The translations under genes and the position numbers were made by a program. The notes under the pieces were generated by a model, which was given only the letters and a program-made list of their open reading frames with translations, was not told the DNA's origin and searched no databases. From Anopheles merus (Eukaryota > Arthropoda > Insecta > Diptera > Culicidae), in assembly GCF_017562075.2 (NCBI RefSeq), contig NC_054081.1, positions 19,411,141 through 19,475,140 of the forward strand: a DNA stretch of 64,000 nucleotides, given 5' to 3'. Below are positions 1-12,269 of this stretch, in pieces (the stretch's first letter is position 1; each line of letters starts with the position of its first letter).

Positions 1-515
1 GACAACTTTTGAAGCTCATTTTGTTCGTAGTGTCACGTCGGTTTGTCGGTGATACGGTGCCGGGGATTATTTTTCTTTGCGTTTTATTTTCAATCGTCAT
101 CGATGAAATAAACAACAGGATTTGTTTTGTTTGTGTGCATCCTTATATTTTTAAATCTTAAATATTTATAAACTACACGAAATGTATCACAATTAACTGT
201 ATATCCACAATCACTTCATTAAAAATCCCTTTTTCAATTAACATATCTAACTTGTGCAGCATAGATGATGATGGCATGAGACGATTGACGGCACCAGTCT
301 TTGACACTTTGATAAGAGCCACCTCGTACCGATGTCATGCATTAAAAAGCTATAAAATTCCACCAAGTTCGGTACGCTTTCTTAACAAGCCTTCAAGTTC
401 TATCATGAACCATACACATCTGGCTAAACAACCGCAAGGTTCCAAAGAGTACCGAGTGACTTAGTTCCACAAAGTACTTATTATTTCTTAGTCAGCCACA
501 CAGTACGACATCGGA
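1..515. repeat. Partial copy of the TIR repeat family A
   Basis: This stretch matches the interiors of the two complete copies at 870-1474 and 2016-2682. Shared segments include the block around 61-115 (gggattatttttctttg) and the block around 345-515 with spaced 'aagttcc' and 'aagtacg' motifs. The left end lies outside the window and the right TIR is not present. Short open frames here are chance readings through the repeat. Confidence 0.7.
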
Positions 516-869
516 ATCTCAGATTGCGCATATATTTATCTGTGAAACGGATCGGTTTGATATATATATATATATATATCCCTACCCGCAAATTTCCGTT
601 AAATGCCTTCTAATCGCCTTGTAATCGCCGGCGAATTGAAGGCGATCAGCAGTGCATTTAGCAGTAATTAAATGCCTTTGAAATATGTCAATGAAAAATT
701 TCGCTTTTAATTTGAAATTTGAAATTGCAACTGTCAAAAGAAAACCTTACAAGTGTCTTCAACACTGCACTGTTGTAGTGTTGCCAGATACGAGCGTGAG
801 ATCCGATAGCACGATTTACGTGTTATGTTCTCTTGCGTTAAGCTCTGAGCTATTTCACGTTATTAAATA

Positions 870-1474
870 TCCCAAATAGCCAGAATTGCTTAAGCAGCTC
901 ATTTTGGCACGCTAAAGATCGCTGCTCTAATTCGCCTTTTGCAGTAGATAAACAGCATCAAAGTTCTATGTGGGTCTTTCAAACAGCGCCTAAGCAGCTT
1001 CCTTATGTCACGATGCCAGGGATTATTTTTCTTTGTGTTTTATTTTCAAGCAAGCGTCATCGATGAAATAAACAACAAGATTTTACACAATTTACTGATA
1101 ATTCACAATCACTTCACTCAATATTCCTTCTTTAATTAACTTATCTAACTTGTACAGCAGCAATGAGATGATTGACGGCGTCTCTCTTTGACACTTTGAC
1201 AAGATCCACCTTGTACCGATGCCATGCATTATAAAGCTATGAAGTTCCACCAAGTTCGATACACACTCTTAACAAGCCTTAAAGTTCTATCATGAACCCT
1301 ACACAAAGTGCTAATCAGCCGCAAAGTTCCAAAGAGTACCATGTGCCTGTTAAAAAGCTCCATAGTTCCGCAAAGTACCGTCTATCTCTTAATCAGCCAC
1401 AAAGTACGACATCGGAACGATTTTTCGTTAAACAGCCCTAAATCAGCTATAAAGTACGAGCTGGCTATTTGGGA
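870..1474. mobile_element. TIR repeat family A, complete copy 1
   Basis: The element starts TCCCAAATAGCCAG and ends with the inverted form CTGGCTATTTGGGA, a 14-bp perfect TIR. The flanks are TA on the left and TG on the right, so a TA duplication with one change is possible. It shares most of its sequence with 2016-2682. It has no long open frame and is a non-autonomous element nested in 579-2011. Confidence 0.75.
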
Positions 1475-1736
1475 TGGAAGGCATTATTCGGTTGTTAAAG
1501 ACCAACCCGTTGAAAGGTGTTAATATATCAAACTCATTTTGATAACTTTTATTAGAAAAGGAGTAATGGAAACATATTTCTCCCATCCTGATAATGATGG
1601 GTGAAGATAGAGTAATTATTATGTTTTTTAAAAAGGTATTATTTTCATTTTGCTTCACAAAAAGTTTGTTTATATTCATTATAGCAAGAAAATATTAATA
1701 TAAAAAGAAATAAGCACAGAAAAAAGATCATAAAAA

Positions 1737-1806
1737 ATCAGGATTTGAACCCACGCTTTCTCGTTTCGGAACCAAAAGCGTTGTCACTGCTCTATTTGGC
1801 AGTTAC
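1737..1806 (-). repeat. tRNA-derived SINE head or tRNA-like pseudogene
   Basis: Read on the minus strand, an A-box-like stretch (TAGAGCAGTGAC) is followed about 30 bases later by a B-box-like stretch (GGGTTCAAATCC), the usual pol III internal promoter of a tRNA. I cannot fold it into a complete cloverleaf with paired acceptor ends, so I call it a SINE head or decayed tRNA rather than a functional tRNA gene. Confidence 0.45.
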
Positions 1807-2015
1807 ATTAGTAAGGGTGCAAAACCAGTATATATACAAGCGAAGATGGCGGCAAGCTATCTGTTCTTGTTGAATCAAAAAGTTGAAATATTTCGAAAAG
1901 AACCCGTTACAGCCTTGAAAGTTTCGGTTGAAATCTTAATTCGCCTTCTAAGGCGACTAAGGCCTTAAATGCCTTCTGAATGCCTTCAAAGCCGTTTAAT
2001 GCTGGTAGGGATATA

Positions 2016-2995
<980 letters not shown>

Positions 2996-3158
2996 GGCCG
3001 AAAATACACGGACCGGAATTTCGCGGCCGCGGAATTCCGCTTGCTGAAAAATGTATGGATATGACAGTTGGGGAAAGTTGTCGTTGACACTTTGTATATG
3101 GGTTTAACAGCAGGCGGAATTCCGCGGCCGCGAAATTCAGGTCCGTGTATTTTCGGCC
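2996..3158. mobile_element. Harbinger-like palindromic MITE with TTA duplication
   Basis: The ends are near-perfect inverted repeats of about 45 bp (GGCCGAAAATACACGGACC followed by a NotI/EcoRI-site-rich stretch), with one clear mismatch, and a loop of about 70 bp. TTA flanks both ends (2993-2995 and 3159-3161). A TTA target duplication and GG-starting TIRs are typical of PIF/Harbinger elements. The length of 163 bp and lack of a gene make it a MITE. Confidence 0.75.
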
Positions 3159-3217
3159 TTACAGAAGTGCTCAACTTATCTTTCAGAGCCACTGGTACAT
3201 CTGTTTAACCGTCATGT

Positions 3218-3239
3218 GTACAACCGCCTACCCGGGTAA
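3218..3239. repeat. 22-bp repeat left of the non-LTR element
   Basis: GTGTACAACCGCCTACCCGGGT is followed by unrelated sequence. Nearly the same motif, with ATGTACAACC at its start, recurs at 5339-5360 on the other side of the retrotransposon. A diverged inverted copy lies at 36418-36445. Confidence 0.5.
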
Positions 3240-3365
3240 GTCTCGCATCTTTATTCCAAAATAACTTTGGATTAAAAAATCGTATCGACTTCAAATTTTA
3301 AAAAAAGAAAAGATGTTTTCTACCCATGTGCAAAATATAAAAAAATATCAAAAATGTTTAAATAT

Positions 3366-5294
3366 TTTTTTTAGTTATTTAAGTTTATTTCATATATAAA
3401 CCGACGGACCATCGTGTCTAATCGTCAACCTTATAATTAAATTAAGGAGCATATAAATAAACCTCTAGTTATAAGCTAACATTAAATGTGACGTAGACGC
3501 AATTTCTCCTTGAACGTGGAAGTAGACATACTAAAATCGAACAAATCTAACACTTCATTGAGCTCGAGGGACATACCTATAATAGGGTGTCCCTGGCTAT
3601 GGTTGTTGCGGGTACGAGGTACACGGAGATGGAAATTGGATCTAAGAATCCGACAGGAAGCGAACAAATTGATGCTGGCTAGTAATGCCGGGGAATCGAT
3701 CTCTCCGTTAAGGAGCCGGAATATGAAAAGGCATTGGGCGTGTTTACGTTGAGAGCAGAGTGGTTCAAGTCCGAGAAGCAGACACCGCTGATGGTAGGAG
3801 GGCCGAGCGTGGTGGGATTGCCATGGAAGGAGTCGAACCGCGTACCTGGTGAGTCTCCGTTGAATGGCTTCGAGGCGATTGATGTCACCAACGCCAAGCG
3901 GGCACCAGATCGGGCAGCAGTACTCCAGGCACGACCTTACGATGGCACAGAAGATCGACTTGACGCACATGGGATCGGTAAACTCGCTACAGATCCGCGT
4001 AATTAGACCGAGTAGCTGATTTCCCTTCGCAACAACGCTGTCAATGTGAGGGCGAAATGACAGCTTCTGGTCGAGTAGCACCCCTAGATCACGGATACAT
4101 GTCGTGCGAGACAAAGCCGTGTTGAGCATAGTGTATGTAAACGTGATGGGGTGACGGGCTCTGCTGAATGATATACACTGGCATTTATCAGCACACACTT
4201 GGAGCGCGTTTCTGCTGCACCAGCTGTCGAGATTCTCAAGGATCATTTGAAGGCGTACACAGTCACTGTCGTTTCTAACTGGAGCGAATATTTTTACGTC
4301 GCCGGCGTACATTAGGTGTTGGCCTGGCGGTAAAACAAAAGATAGGTCATTTATATAGATGAGGAAGAGTAGCGGTCCCAAGTTACTCCCTTGAGGCACT
4401 CCGGAGGAGCTGGTGAAGGAGTGAGAGCGATGAGATCCTATGCTTATGTAGTACGAACGACCAGTTAAGTATGAACGCAGCCAGGTGATGTGCCAGTCCA
4501 GGAAACCGAGTTTTATTAGCTTCGAGAGTATAATATCATGAGAAATACTATCGAACGCAGCCCTGAAGTCGATACATACTGCATCAACTTGAGTACCACG
4601 ATCCATGTGGTCGAAGCAGAAACCAACAAATTCAGCAAGATTAGTGGTGGAAGATCTCCTTGGGAGAAATCCATGCTGACTAGGGCTCATATAGTTTTGA
4701 ACTGCTGTGAGTAGCGGATTGTATATTGAATATATTGGATTGAATGAGCTCAAACACCTTTGCACAAGCGCATAGGGAAACAATGCCACGATAATTGCAA
4801 GCATGAAGTCGATTGCCCTTCTTATGGATAGGAACCATTCGCGCGTGTTTCCAGGACGCAGGATACGTGCCACGCATAAGGGAATCATTAAATATTTTGG
4901 CAAGAATGGGTGCGAGTGATTGATGACAGTGCTTCAAAATGTATGCGGGAATATTGTCAGGTCCAGATGATGTAGATGATTTTATATCGCTGAGTGTGCA
5001 CGCAACTAATGCTTCGTCAATTGTGGGTATAATGAAATCGATAGCATCCGATGGAGTATTGCGAGTGGCCTCTGCTAGAGTGTTAGGGTTGTGAACAGGA
5101 AGGGTGAATGCATCAGCGAAATGATTGGCGAAAGTGTTGCAGATATCGGATGTATCGATACTAGTTTCGCCATTGTAGCTCAATGACCGAGGGATACTAC
5201 TTATATTGCGCCGTTTGGTCCAGAAGCTCCAGAACCGTGTCGGCTTAGAAAATAGTTGCCTTTCAGTACGGCGAATGAAGGAGCGGTAGAGCAC
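3366..5294 (-). mobile_element. Dead 5'-truncated non-LTR retrotransposon (RT)
   Basis: On the minus strand this encodes most of a reverse transcriptase of the Jockey/CR1 type. The first frame (5294 to about 4740) has a linker, SSGPDNIPAYILKHC and NYRGIVSLCACAKVFE. The second frame (to the stop at 3482) has GFLPRRSSTTNL, FRAAFDSISHDI, SSGVPQGSNLGPLLF and a full C-terminal domain. The two frames are joined only by a frameshift near 4735-4760. The catalytic motif reads YAGD instead of YADD, so the enzyme is inactive. The endonuclease domain is missing (5' truncation). Downstream of the stop there is an AATAAA-like signal and a short A tail near 3366-3373. The exact clade needs a tree; a retrotransposon origin is certain. 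Confidence 0.9.
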
Positions 5295-5338
5295 ACGATT
5301 TTGTCGACGATAATTGTAATTGTTTATATACCCTTCAC

Positions 5339-5360
5339 ATGTACAACCGCCTACCCGGGT
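5339..5360. repeat. 22-bp repeat right of the non-LTR element
   Basis: Matches 3218-3239 apart from its first base or two. It continues into gtaggccatacattttgtatgg, whose inverse resembles 36408-36445, so the motif is probably the end of an unclassified repeat that the retrotransposon entered, not a simple target duplication. Confidence 0.5.
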
Positions 5361-5757
5361 AGGCCATACATTTTGTATGGAAGAATTATGTTTTTCGTGG
5401 TTAAAAGCGTATATCTTTTGAATTACTTGTTAAATTTGATTAAAATTTGTTTTATAGGGTTACAATAATGTTTTAAAACATATCGTTGTAACATTAGAAT
5501 TTTAAAAATCCTATCAATATTTTTTCAATCAAAAATGTGCTGTAACTCTAACACCCCAACCGGCCTTGCCGCATGTTTTGAGAGGATGTTTATGTCTTTT
5601 TCTTTTCTTTCAAATGTTGTATTACAGTGTAACAATATTTTGAAATTAACACTGAAATCATCTCTTTTAAAATGATACCAACCAGTACAAGCAAACCAAA
5701 TAAAATTGGCTGAAAGTTAACACACACATTCATACTTTTGGCATAATGTTACTGCCG
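5361..5757. other. AT-rich non-coding stretch
   Basis: I see no gene, splice-flanked coding segment or clear transposon end here beyond the start of the 22-bp repeat element at its left edge. Confidence 0.5.
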
Positions 5758-6340
5758 AATAGGGATAGGTATTTTGGAGCGCACCACTGGCTCCGAAGTC
5801 GGCTCTGCACCCACGGCTCCATAGCCGGATCCACACCAACAGCTCCGGAGCCGGATCCGCACCAACAGCTCCGGAGCCGGCTCCGTACAAACAGCCCCGG
5901 AGCCGGCGACGAATCAAAGGCTCCGGACCAACGGCTCTGGACTAACGTTTCAATAGGGATGGCATTGTATGATAGCCTAAAAAACGAATCTATCTTCTCG
6001 CAAGTGTAGAAGCTAACACCCGATGTGATTGTGTGATTGTTGAACAATGTTCAACACTTATCGATTTTTTTTATAGATTCCTTTCAACATTATTTACTCA
6101 GCTAATTATGGATCTTCCCGATTGAAACTTTATTCAAAATGGTTTTTTTGGTGCAATCTTTAAAAACCGGCTTCGGAGCCATAAGTGCGGAGTCGTTGGT
6201 GCGGAGCCGGTTCCGGAGCAGCTGGAGTGGAGTCAGCTTCCGAGCCATGGGTGCGAAGCCGGCTCCATTGGGTTGGAGTGGAGGAGGTTCCGAAGTTGTC
6301 TGAAGGCGGTCGGAGCCGGTTTTTAATAAAACATAATGAG
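5758..6340. mobile_element. Foldback repeat with inverted CCGGAGCC arrays
   Basis: Between 5775 and 5950 a unit of about 27 bp built on gctccggagccggatccgcac is repeated about five times. Between 6165 and 6325 a similar array runs in the opposite orientation (ggagccggttccggagc). The two arms flank about 200 bp of AT-rich sequence. The layout resembles the hAT element at 48339-49414, but I cannot fix the exact ends or a target duplication. Confidence 0.5.
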
Positions 6341-6414
6341 CATATTTTAACTTTTGAACTGAACTTTTGAACTTCATACAACACCCGTTCATACAAAAGG
6401 TCCGAGACATGTTA

Positions 6415-7589
6415 TATCTAATTATCGTAGCGTAACTTCCCTATGTGCATCAGCAAAAATACTCGAAATTCTTGTCCAAGAAGCGTTAGTCAGTGGTGGC
6501 TTGAATTATATCAGTCCAAGCCAGCACGGAGTTGTTCCCAAACGATCGGTGTCGACCAATCTCGACCAATTCGTGTCTGAATGCCTTACGGCAATGGACG
6601 GTGTTGTGGGAACGCAGCCTCATGCGGCGCCAGCTGCTCGACGTCGACATTCGCCTGTCGACTATTGAAGCACGATCGTGTTGAGTGCCTGAGTGTTCCC
6701 GTACTGGTGAACAAGGACCGGAGCCGCACGAGAGTTGATACCGAGCGCTCAAGGGCAACGGACGGTTGCACACCCACACACCAGTATTCGCGTATCGTCC
6801 TATGTGTTATTTTACCGTGTTTCCTATTAAGTCTTAAATAAAGTGTAAGAATCACAACAGACGGCAAGTCACAGATCGATGCAATTTATACTGATTTCAT
6901 GTCAGCATTTGATCGGATTAACCATGACATACTCCCTATCAAGCGAGACTATAATCTTGAATCGTGCATAATCCCACGTAACATAGAAACTAAGGACCTC
7001 GGTTCTATTCTTGACTCATCACTCTCCTTCCGTCAACTATATTCGTAAGTCATCGACAAAGCATATCGGCAGCTTGGTTTCATTCATCGTCTGACAACTG
7101 ATTTTAATGACCCATTCTGTTTAAAACAACTGTTCGTCGCCTTAGTCCGGTCCGTACTTGAATTTAATGTTGTAACATGGTCTCCGCACATTAACAACTG
7201 GTCCACACGAATTGAGCGAATTGAGAAAAAAAATCACAAACATAGCTATAAGAACCTTACGGTGGCACATGGACCAGCCTCTAACATATCAAACTAGACG
7301 GCTTCTTATAGGATTGCAGTCCTTAGAGAGACGTAGGGAGGTAGCACAAGCAGTTTTTGTAACAAAATTAATAAAAGGCGAAATTGATGCTCCCGAGTTT
7401 CTTCTTAAAATAAATTTGTACGCCCCTGACCACGCACTACGTCCTCAAAATTTTCTGATCAAAATAGACCGGGTCCGTACTTACAGAGGAGCTCATGATC
7501 CAATTATTTCAATGTGTAAAGCTTTCAATAAGTTCTACTGGTTTTTTGACTTCAACAGTAGTAAAGATTGTTACTTTAGTAACAAATAA
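6415..7589 (+). mobile_element. Dead non-LTR retrotransposon split by a solo LTR
   Basis: The plus strand carries RT remains: the NYRSVTSLCASAKILE and SPSQHGVVPKRSVSTNL regions before 6597, then DAIYTDFMSAFDRINHDI after 6864, then a C-terminal domain to the stop at 7587-7589. A solo LTR (6602-6859) sits inside with a 5-bp duplication. The stretch that should hold the YADD catalytic motif is deleted near 6940-6965. There is a stop at 7046-7048 and a frameshift in the A run near 7229. It is the same broad RT group as the elements at 3.4-5.3 kb and 20.7-24.6 kb. Confidence 0.85.
6602..6859 (+). mobile_element. Solo LTR with 5-bp target duplication
   Basis: The 258-bp segment starts TGTTGTG and ends CACAACA (TG...CA with inverted ends). 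It is flanked by GACGG on both sides (6597-6601 and 6860-6864) and has an AATAAA near its right end (6837-6842). Removing it with one GACGG leaves the host RT frame continuous, so it is a single insertion that later lost its internal region by LTR-LTR recombination. The LTR superfamily cannot be decided without the internal genes. Confidence 0.85.
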
Positions 7590-8040
7590 ATTTATTTCCG
7601 TTAATTTTCAACAACGGCGATTCGAACTTAATGCGCACGCTTAAAAATTTGTCCGGTCTCTCTCGTGTTTGCTTTCTAACTGCTTGCTGCTAATTGCGCC
7701 AAACTCGACCTTCTTTGACCCTTTCGCTAAGGTTTGCGACCTTAGCATGAAGCGCTAGTCATCTCGCTCTTATCACTGCCTAATCTCCTGATCGCACGCT
7801 AGCGCCAATCTGCGCTTGGTGGTGGAATCGCTCCGGTTAATCCGTTCGCTTCAACTCGCTGACAGGTGTTTGTTTACAATGTAAACTTTACATCATACCG
7901 TGTGCCAAAACGTGTCAACAATTACAGTTGCCACGTTTAAATGTTCATGTCTGTTTTCAAATATACAGTAAGGTTATTTTAAGTATTACTTTATTTTAAT
8001 ATTGCAAAGCCCGCTGCGCGCGCCACGCAATTATCTTCAA

Positions 8041-8075
<35 letters not shown>

Positions 8076-8364
8076 ATTCTGCACTGATTTGACATTTAAT
8101 CTGTCAAATTAAAAAAAACCGCGTATACAAGGACCAAAAAGATATCAGGTCCAGTTATAAGCCCGTTTTGACAGCTAGGTGGAAGAAGAATCGACGATGA
8201 AAACTGACAGTTAGTTTTCCGCGTTTGGCGAACGCTTCAAGTTCTCGAAGGAAAATTTCCATTTTAAATCACGGGCTGTGTTCTAATAAACTAAAATATT
8301 CACCCAAATTGATCTCCACCAAATATTGACCATGCAAAACGTAAACAATCTATCAATACATATA
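7590..8364. other. Non-coding stretch with (AATA)n tract
   Basis: No gene is visible. A run of AAAT/AATA units at 8040-8077 resembles the tail of the non-LTR family above (the related element at 20.7 kb ends in the same repeat). A promoter-like or coding structure is not seen. Confidence 0.5.
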
Positions 8365-8749
8365 CAGGCGTCCCCCGAGTTACGACCCTCTCGAGTTACG
8401 ACGATTCGCAGATACGACGATTTTGATTTTGACGTTGAAAAGTTGTCATCGAGAAGAAATTGATGTATATTTTTGAATTTCTGAGCTGATAACCGTTACA
8501 CACACATTTCCAAAGATTCCACAACTACCTGATATTGAATATCTATATCGTATAAACGACTTTTTGTGTAAAATTAATACATTATCGAACATTATTTCAA
8601 ATAAAAACACGATATAATAGATTTCAACTCTTCAACTTCGGTTATAAACTTTACATTGACAGATATTCGACATACGACTTTTTCGACTTACGCCTTGCGT
8701 TGGGACCTTTTTTCGGTCCTAAATACAGTCGTATCTCGGGGGACACCTG
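8365..8749. mobile_element. TA-target MITE family C, complete copy
   Basis: The ends are CAGGCGTCCCCCGAGTTACG at 8365 and the inverse of CAGGTGTCCCCCGAGATACG ending at 8749, with TA on both flanks (8363-8364, 8750-8751). The interior repeats 'gagttacga', 'gatacgac' and 'cgacttacg' motifs. At 385 bp with no gene it is a non-autonomous Tc1/mariner-type element. Related sequence lies at 8755-8880, 26395-26450, 26567-26690 and 33756-34547. Confidence 0.75.
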
Positions 8750-8754
8750 TATTG

Positions 8755-10121
8755 CAAATTATGTTTCATTTGACAATTGATGGAGAAAAAATTGTGCTGA
8801 TTTGACATCTGAACTATCAAAAATAAAAATTCGCGCAACTCGAATTTGCGTTACTCGAGTGTCGCGTAAGTCGGGGAAAGACTTGTTTATATACTTAACT
8901 CCAATAATAATTATCAGAACTGAAGCATGTGAGATTTGAGTAGTGGCCGATGGTGTTAATATCCGTGTATCTGACCAAACCATAAGTGTAATGATGGACA
9001 AACAAAAAGCGTTTTGGTACTTATAATGTATGACTTTAGTTTGGATGATATTGATTTATCTTAAAACAATATGCTTCCAGTGAGCTTTCTTTTATTTGAG
9101 ACATCTCCAATATGAAAATCCCCTCTTTTTGAAAAATTTTCGTAGTGTCTTGATTTTCATTACATTTTTGACCCTATAATTTGTAAAACTTTTGAAATCT
9201 GTACCCTTGTTATTTGTGTACGGTGTTGTCATGGGTATTTATTTTTTTTCTTGTTTGTATAGGCCGCTGCGGCCCTCAAGAGACTTTAATGCGGCTCGCG
9301 ATGACTGGGTAAAGGTTAAATTAAATAGCTGTCTTTTCTGATTAATTAATCAAAATTAATGTTTTACTTCTTACAGACGAAAATCAAGATTCAATAAAAG
9401 AAAGCTGCAGAAATTAGATTTACTTTGTTAGTATTTTCCTATAAAAACGAGATTTGAACTTCCACTCATTCTAAAGGTAGCGTCAAAATGGCCCTCAACA
9501 ACGTTGATTGTGAAGCAATGCGGCCCGCGAACTGAAAAGCTTGAAGACGCCTGGTATAGAATGTTCTGTCTCTTATAGTTTGGACAGACTTTTCATTTTA
9601 TTTCAATTTCTGTAATTAGAAAACCCCTCTTATTTGAAAGTTCCATCGCCTCTCAAATAAGAGAGAGTTTTGTGAATTTTCTTTTTTTTATAAGCTTATA
9701 CAGAAGAAAGTCAATTATCCGAGCAGCTCGGGATCGGACTGTGATCGGTTAATTGATTTCCACGGATAATGGTTCAAGAAATGTCAAATTCATAGAAAAA
9801 TTATAAAATTAAATGGTTTTACTTTTAATTCACTACGAATGAATCTATTTAAATTAAACAATTGATTACGAACAAAAATGAAGTTCGAAAATATAAATAA
9901 AATTTTACCAATAGACGAACAGGATTTTTGATCTTTTTATCCCGTATGTGAATCCAGCTTCCGGTATTTATATAATATGAATCAAGTGGTTTACCAATGG
10001 AGGACGAGTGTTAGTGAGAGTGTGTTATATCAATTTTAATAAAATTGTGGATGAACAAGATAAGGCTGACCCTTTGCTAGGCAGACAATGCGATGTGAAA
10101 TAAAATAGAAAACTGATTAAC
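8755..10121. other. AT-rich non-coding stretch with repeat fragments
   Basis: 8755-8880 is a broken copy of MITE family C (gcgttactcgagtgtcgcgtaagtcg). 9258-9555 looks like a decayed hAT-type end pair, with 'gcggccctcaagag' on the left and 'gcggcccgcgaactg' on the right, as in the element at 52893. The remainder shows no gene. Confidence 0.45.
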
Positions 10122-10127
10122 TTTATT
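10122..10127 (-). terminator. Candidate poly(A) signal of neverland
   Basis: TTTATT on the plus strand reads AATAAA on the minus strand, about 410 nt downstream of the neverland stop codon. It is the only well-placed signal I noticed there, but there is no transcript evidence. Confidence 0.35.
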
Positions 10128-10535
10128 CTCGATAATAATCCTATCGCTAACATGGTAATTTTGTCATCTAGTAGGATGAAGCTCTCTCTCGCAGCTCTCT
10201 AAGTCACTTTCGAATACGACACATTTTTTTGTAGGCATTATAAGCTAATTAGTTTCTAATACTAATAATTTGATTAGTATTGTTAGCTAATCAGATTCAA
10301 CCTATTGTCGATTCGGAACGCACTAAGTACAAAAAAAAAGATCACTGCACCATTATTCCCCCCTCCCCCATCCTTTGTCCCTTCTTTGAGTAGAGCCTTG
10401 GACATTTAGCAGTTAGTTTTTCATTTTAGAAGGGGATGGAAGGTGCTTACTGCCGTCAGGTAAGAGTATCAGATTTTTTTAACACTATTCTCTCTGACAT
10501 GTGTGTATTTGGGTTTGATTTGGTATCTCTGCACT

Positions 10536-12193
10536 TCACCAGTCAAGCTTCTCCTTTGCCATCGTAAAGCTCATACTATTTTCGGAGTAGAACTGGCTAT
10601 ACCACTTCCGGTAGCTCTTGATCAGACGATCCTCTTTGATTAAAAGGGGGTTATCGATGAACTGCTTGTGGTTCCAGACCATCATGTCACGTTCGAACTG
10701 TAACGAGCAAATCACAAACCCAAAATTATATACAAAGTAACACACCTGGAAGGTAAACCGCCCTCCCAGTCACATATATTTTCTCACCATGATACTCTCC
10801 GCCAGGATAGCAAACTTCTGGAAGATGGCATTCCACATGCTGCGAGGCGCGTAGAACCGATGGATCACCTTCTGCACGAGCGGCTCGATCGGCGTGACCG
10901 TCTGCAGCACTACGAACGGTCCCATGCTGGTATTCATCATCAACTGCACGTAGCCGGGCCCAATTTGATACGCACGAACGTCAATCTTCCCCATCTCAAA
11001 CTTATTGAAAATCCGGAACGAGTGCACCAGGTCCATCTTGGCGATGTGCATTGGCTCACCCTCTTCCGGCGCTTTCCAGCTAAGAGCAAAAAAAAAAAAA
11101 ACAAACAAACAAAAAACAAAAAACAGGCTACTACCTCGATCACATCACAAGGAATGCATGGGAAAGATCTTACCTTGCGAACCACGAGTGCATACCAAAA
11201 TTGGCCCAGGCAGGCCGTGAATATCGAATGTCACTGCCCGATATCATGTTCGGCCCATGGACGGCAGAGAGATGCGCCACGTCCGCACCGTTTTCCGGCA
11301 CATCCTGGATGTGGCAGTTGACCATGAATTCGTTCTTACCGTAGTACACCCAGCGCCCATCCTCGATTTCCTGCACCACGTTGAACGTCCACGGTTCCAC
11401 TTCCGGGTCGACGTGGTGCCACACGAAGATAAACCCATTCACTTCGAGCGAGCGCCATTTGCGAAGCCGGGCCACCTTCGGCACCGTGCCGGACTTGCTG
11501 TACGGGATGTTTGTGCACTGCCCATCCTGGCCACTGAACGACCAGTGGTGGAATGGGCACTCGATGCAGTCGCCTCTGACGATGCCTCCGACGCCCAGGT
11601 TGGCGCCGAGATGAGGACAGTACGCATCGAGCACGTTCACCTCGCCCGCCTCCGTTCGGAAGACAACCAGGTTTTGGCCAAGACAATCGACGCTCTTCGC
11701 CTCCCCAGGGGTTAGATTCTCCGACTCAAGTACCGAGAACCAACCGTTCGGGTAAGGGGGCGGCAATCGGTCGCCGATTTTGCGTAGCCGCCGTGCCCGG
11801 TTGATCGTGTCGACGCGCGTGCGATCGCTCTTGCCGATGCGCGCCGCATCAAGGATGTGATTGTAGCCAATGTCGGTGAGGTCCTGGTACGTGTGGTTGA
11901 CGGTGAGAATTGAGCTGGTTGCTGTTGCGCAGGAAGTAGGTTGGGATGAAGAGGGACATTGATGTCGTAAAACTTACCCGTTTCCACACCAACACATGAT
12001 AGTAGAATAGATACAGGCCGTAGGACAGGATGAGTCCCAGCCCGCCGTACCAGAGCACGGTCACCAACGGCCACAGCACGAGTGTGTTGCAGGCATCGTT
12101 GAGCAGCTCCTCCAAAGTGCCGTTGCCTGACCGTCCTATCCAGCCAGTAAACGTCTTCAACCGGTACTCCATCATCGAACCGAGCTTCTCCAT
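10536..12193 (-). CDS. nvd: Neverland, cholesterol 7,8-dehydrogenase (Rieske oxygenase)
   Basis: Neverland turns cholesterol into 7-dehydrocholesterol in ecdysteroid-producing cells, the first step of moulting hormone synthesis. Coding exons on the minus strand are 12193-11978, 11883-11174, 11079-10788 and 10697-10536 (stop). All introns are GT-AG and short (84-94 nt for the three), and the frame is kept throughout, giving 459 residues, close to the family's usual size. Residues about 36-66 form a membrane anchor. The Rieske [2Fe-2S] ligands are C161-P-H163 and C181-P-F-H184. The mononuclear iron site is E269, D273, H276 and H281 in ENGADVAHLSAVH. The C-terminal half holds IGPGYVQL and TVTPIEPLVQKV, conserved in Neverland as I know it. 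ATG 12193 is the first ATG in this exon, and an in-frame stop lies upstream at 12317. An extra upstream coding exon is possible (see 13185-13240). The gene appears intact. Confidence 0.95.
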
Positions 12194-12269
12194 CGCGCCG
12201 AACCGACTGATCACCGTCCGCGACGTGTGGAGTGTAGCTGTACTAGAGCAGAACCAACCAACCAATGCT

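Larger units (their letters stand above)
579..2011. mobile_element. TA-target DNA element (family B) with nested family A copy
   Basis: The ends are inverted: TCCCTACCCGCA at 579 and the complement of TCCCTACCAGCA ending at 2011, with TA on both outer flanks. Subterminal sequence on both sides is rich in 'aatgccttc' motifs in opposite orientation. No transposase frame is visible, so it is non-autonomous. A family A copy (870-1474) and a tRNA-like SINE head (about 1737-1806) lie inside it. The left end abuts a short TA run (558-578). Confidence 0.6.

Noticed and set aside
3000..3150. Possible cloning adapter contamination (NotI and EcoRI sites)
   Set aside because: The sites are symmetric in long inverted arms flanked by a TTA duplication, which a linker would not produce.
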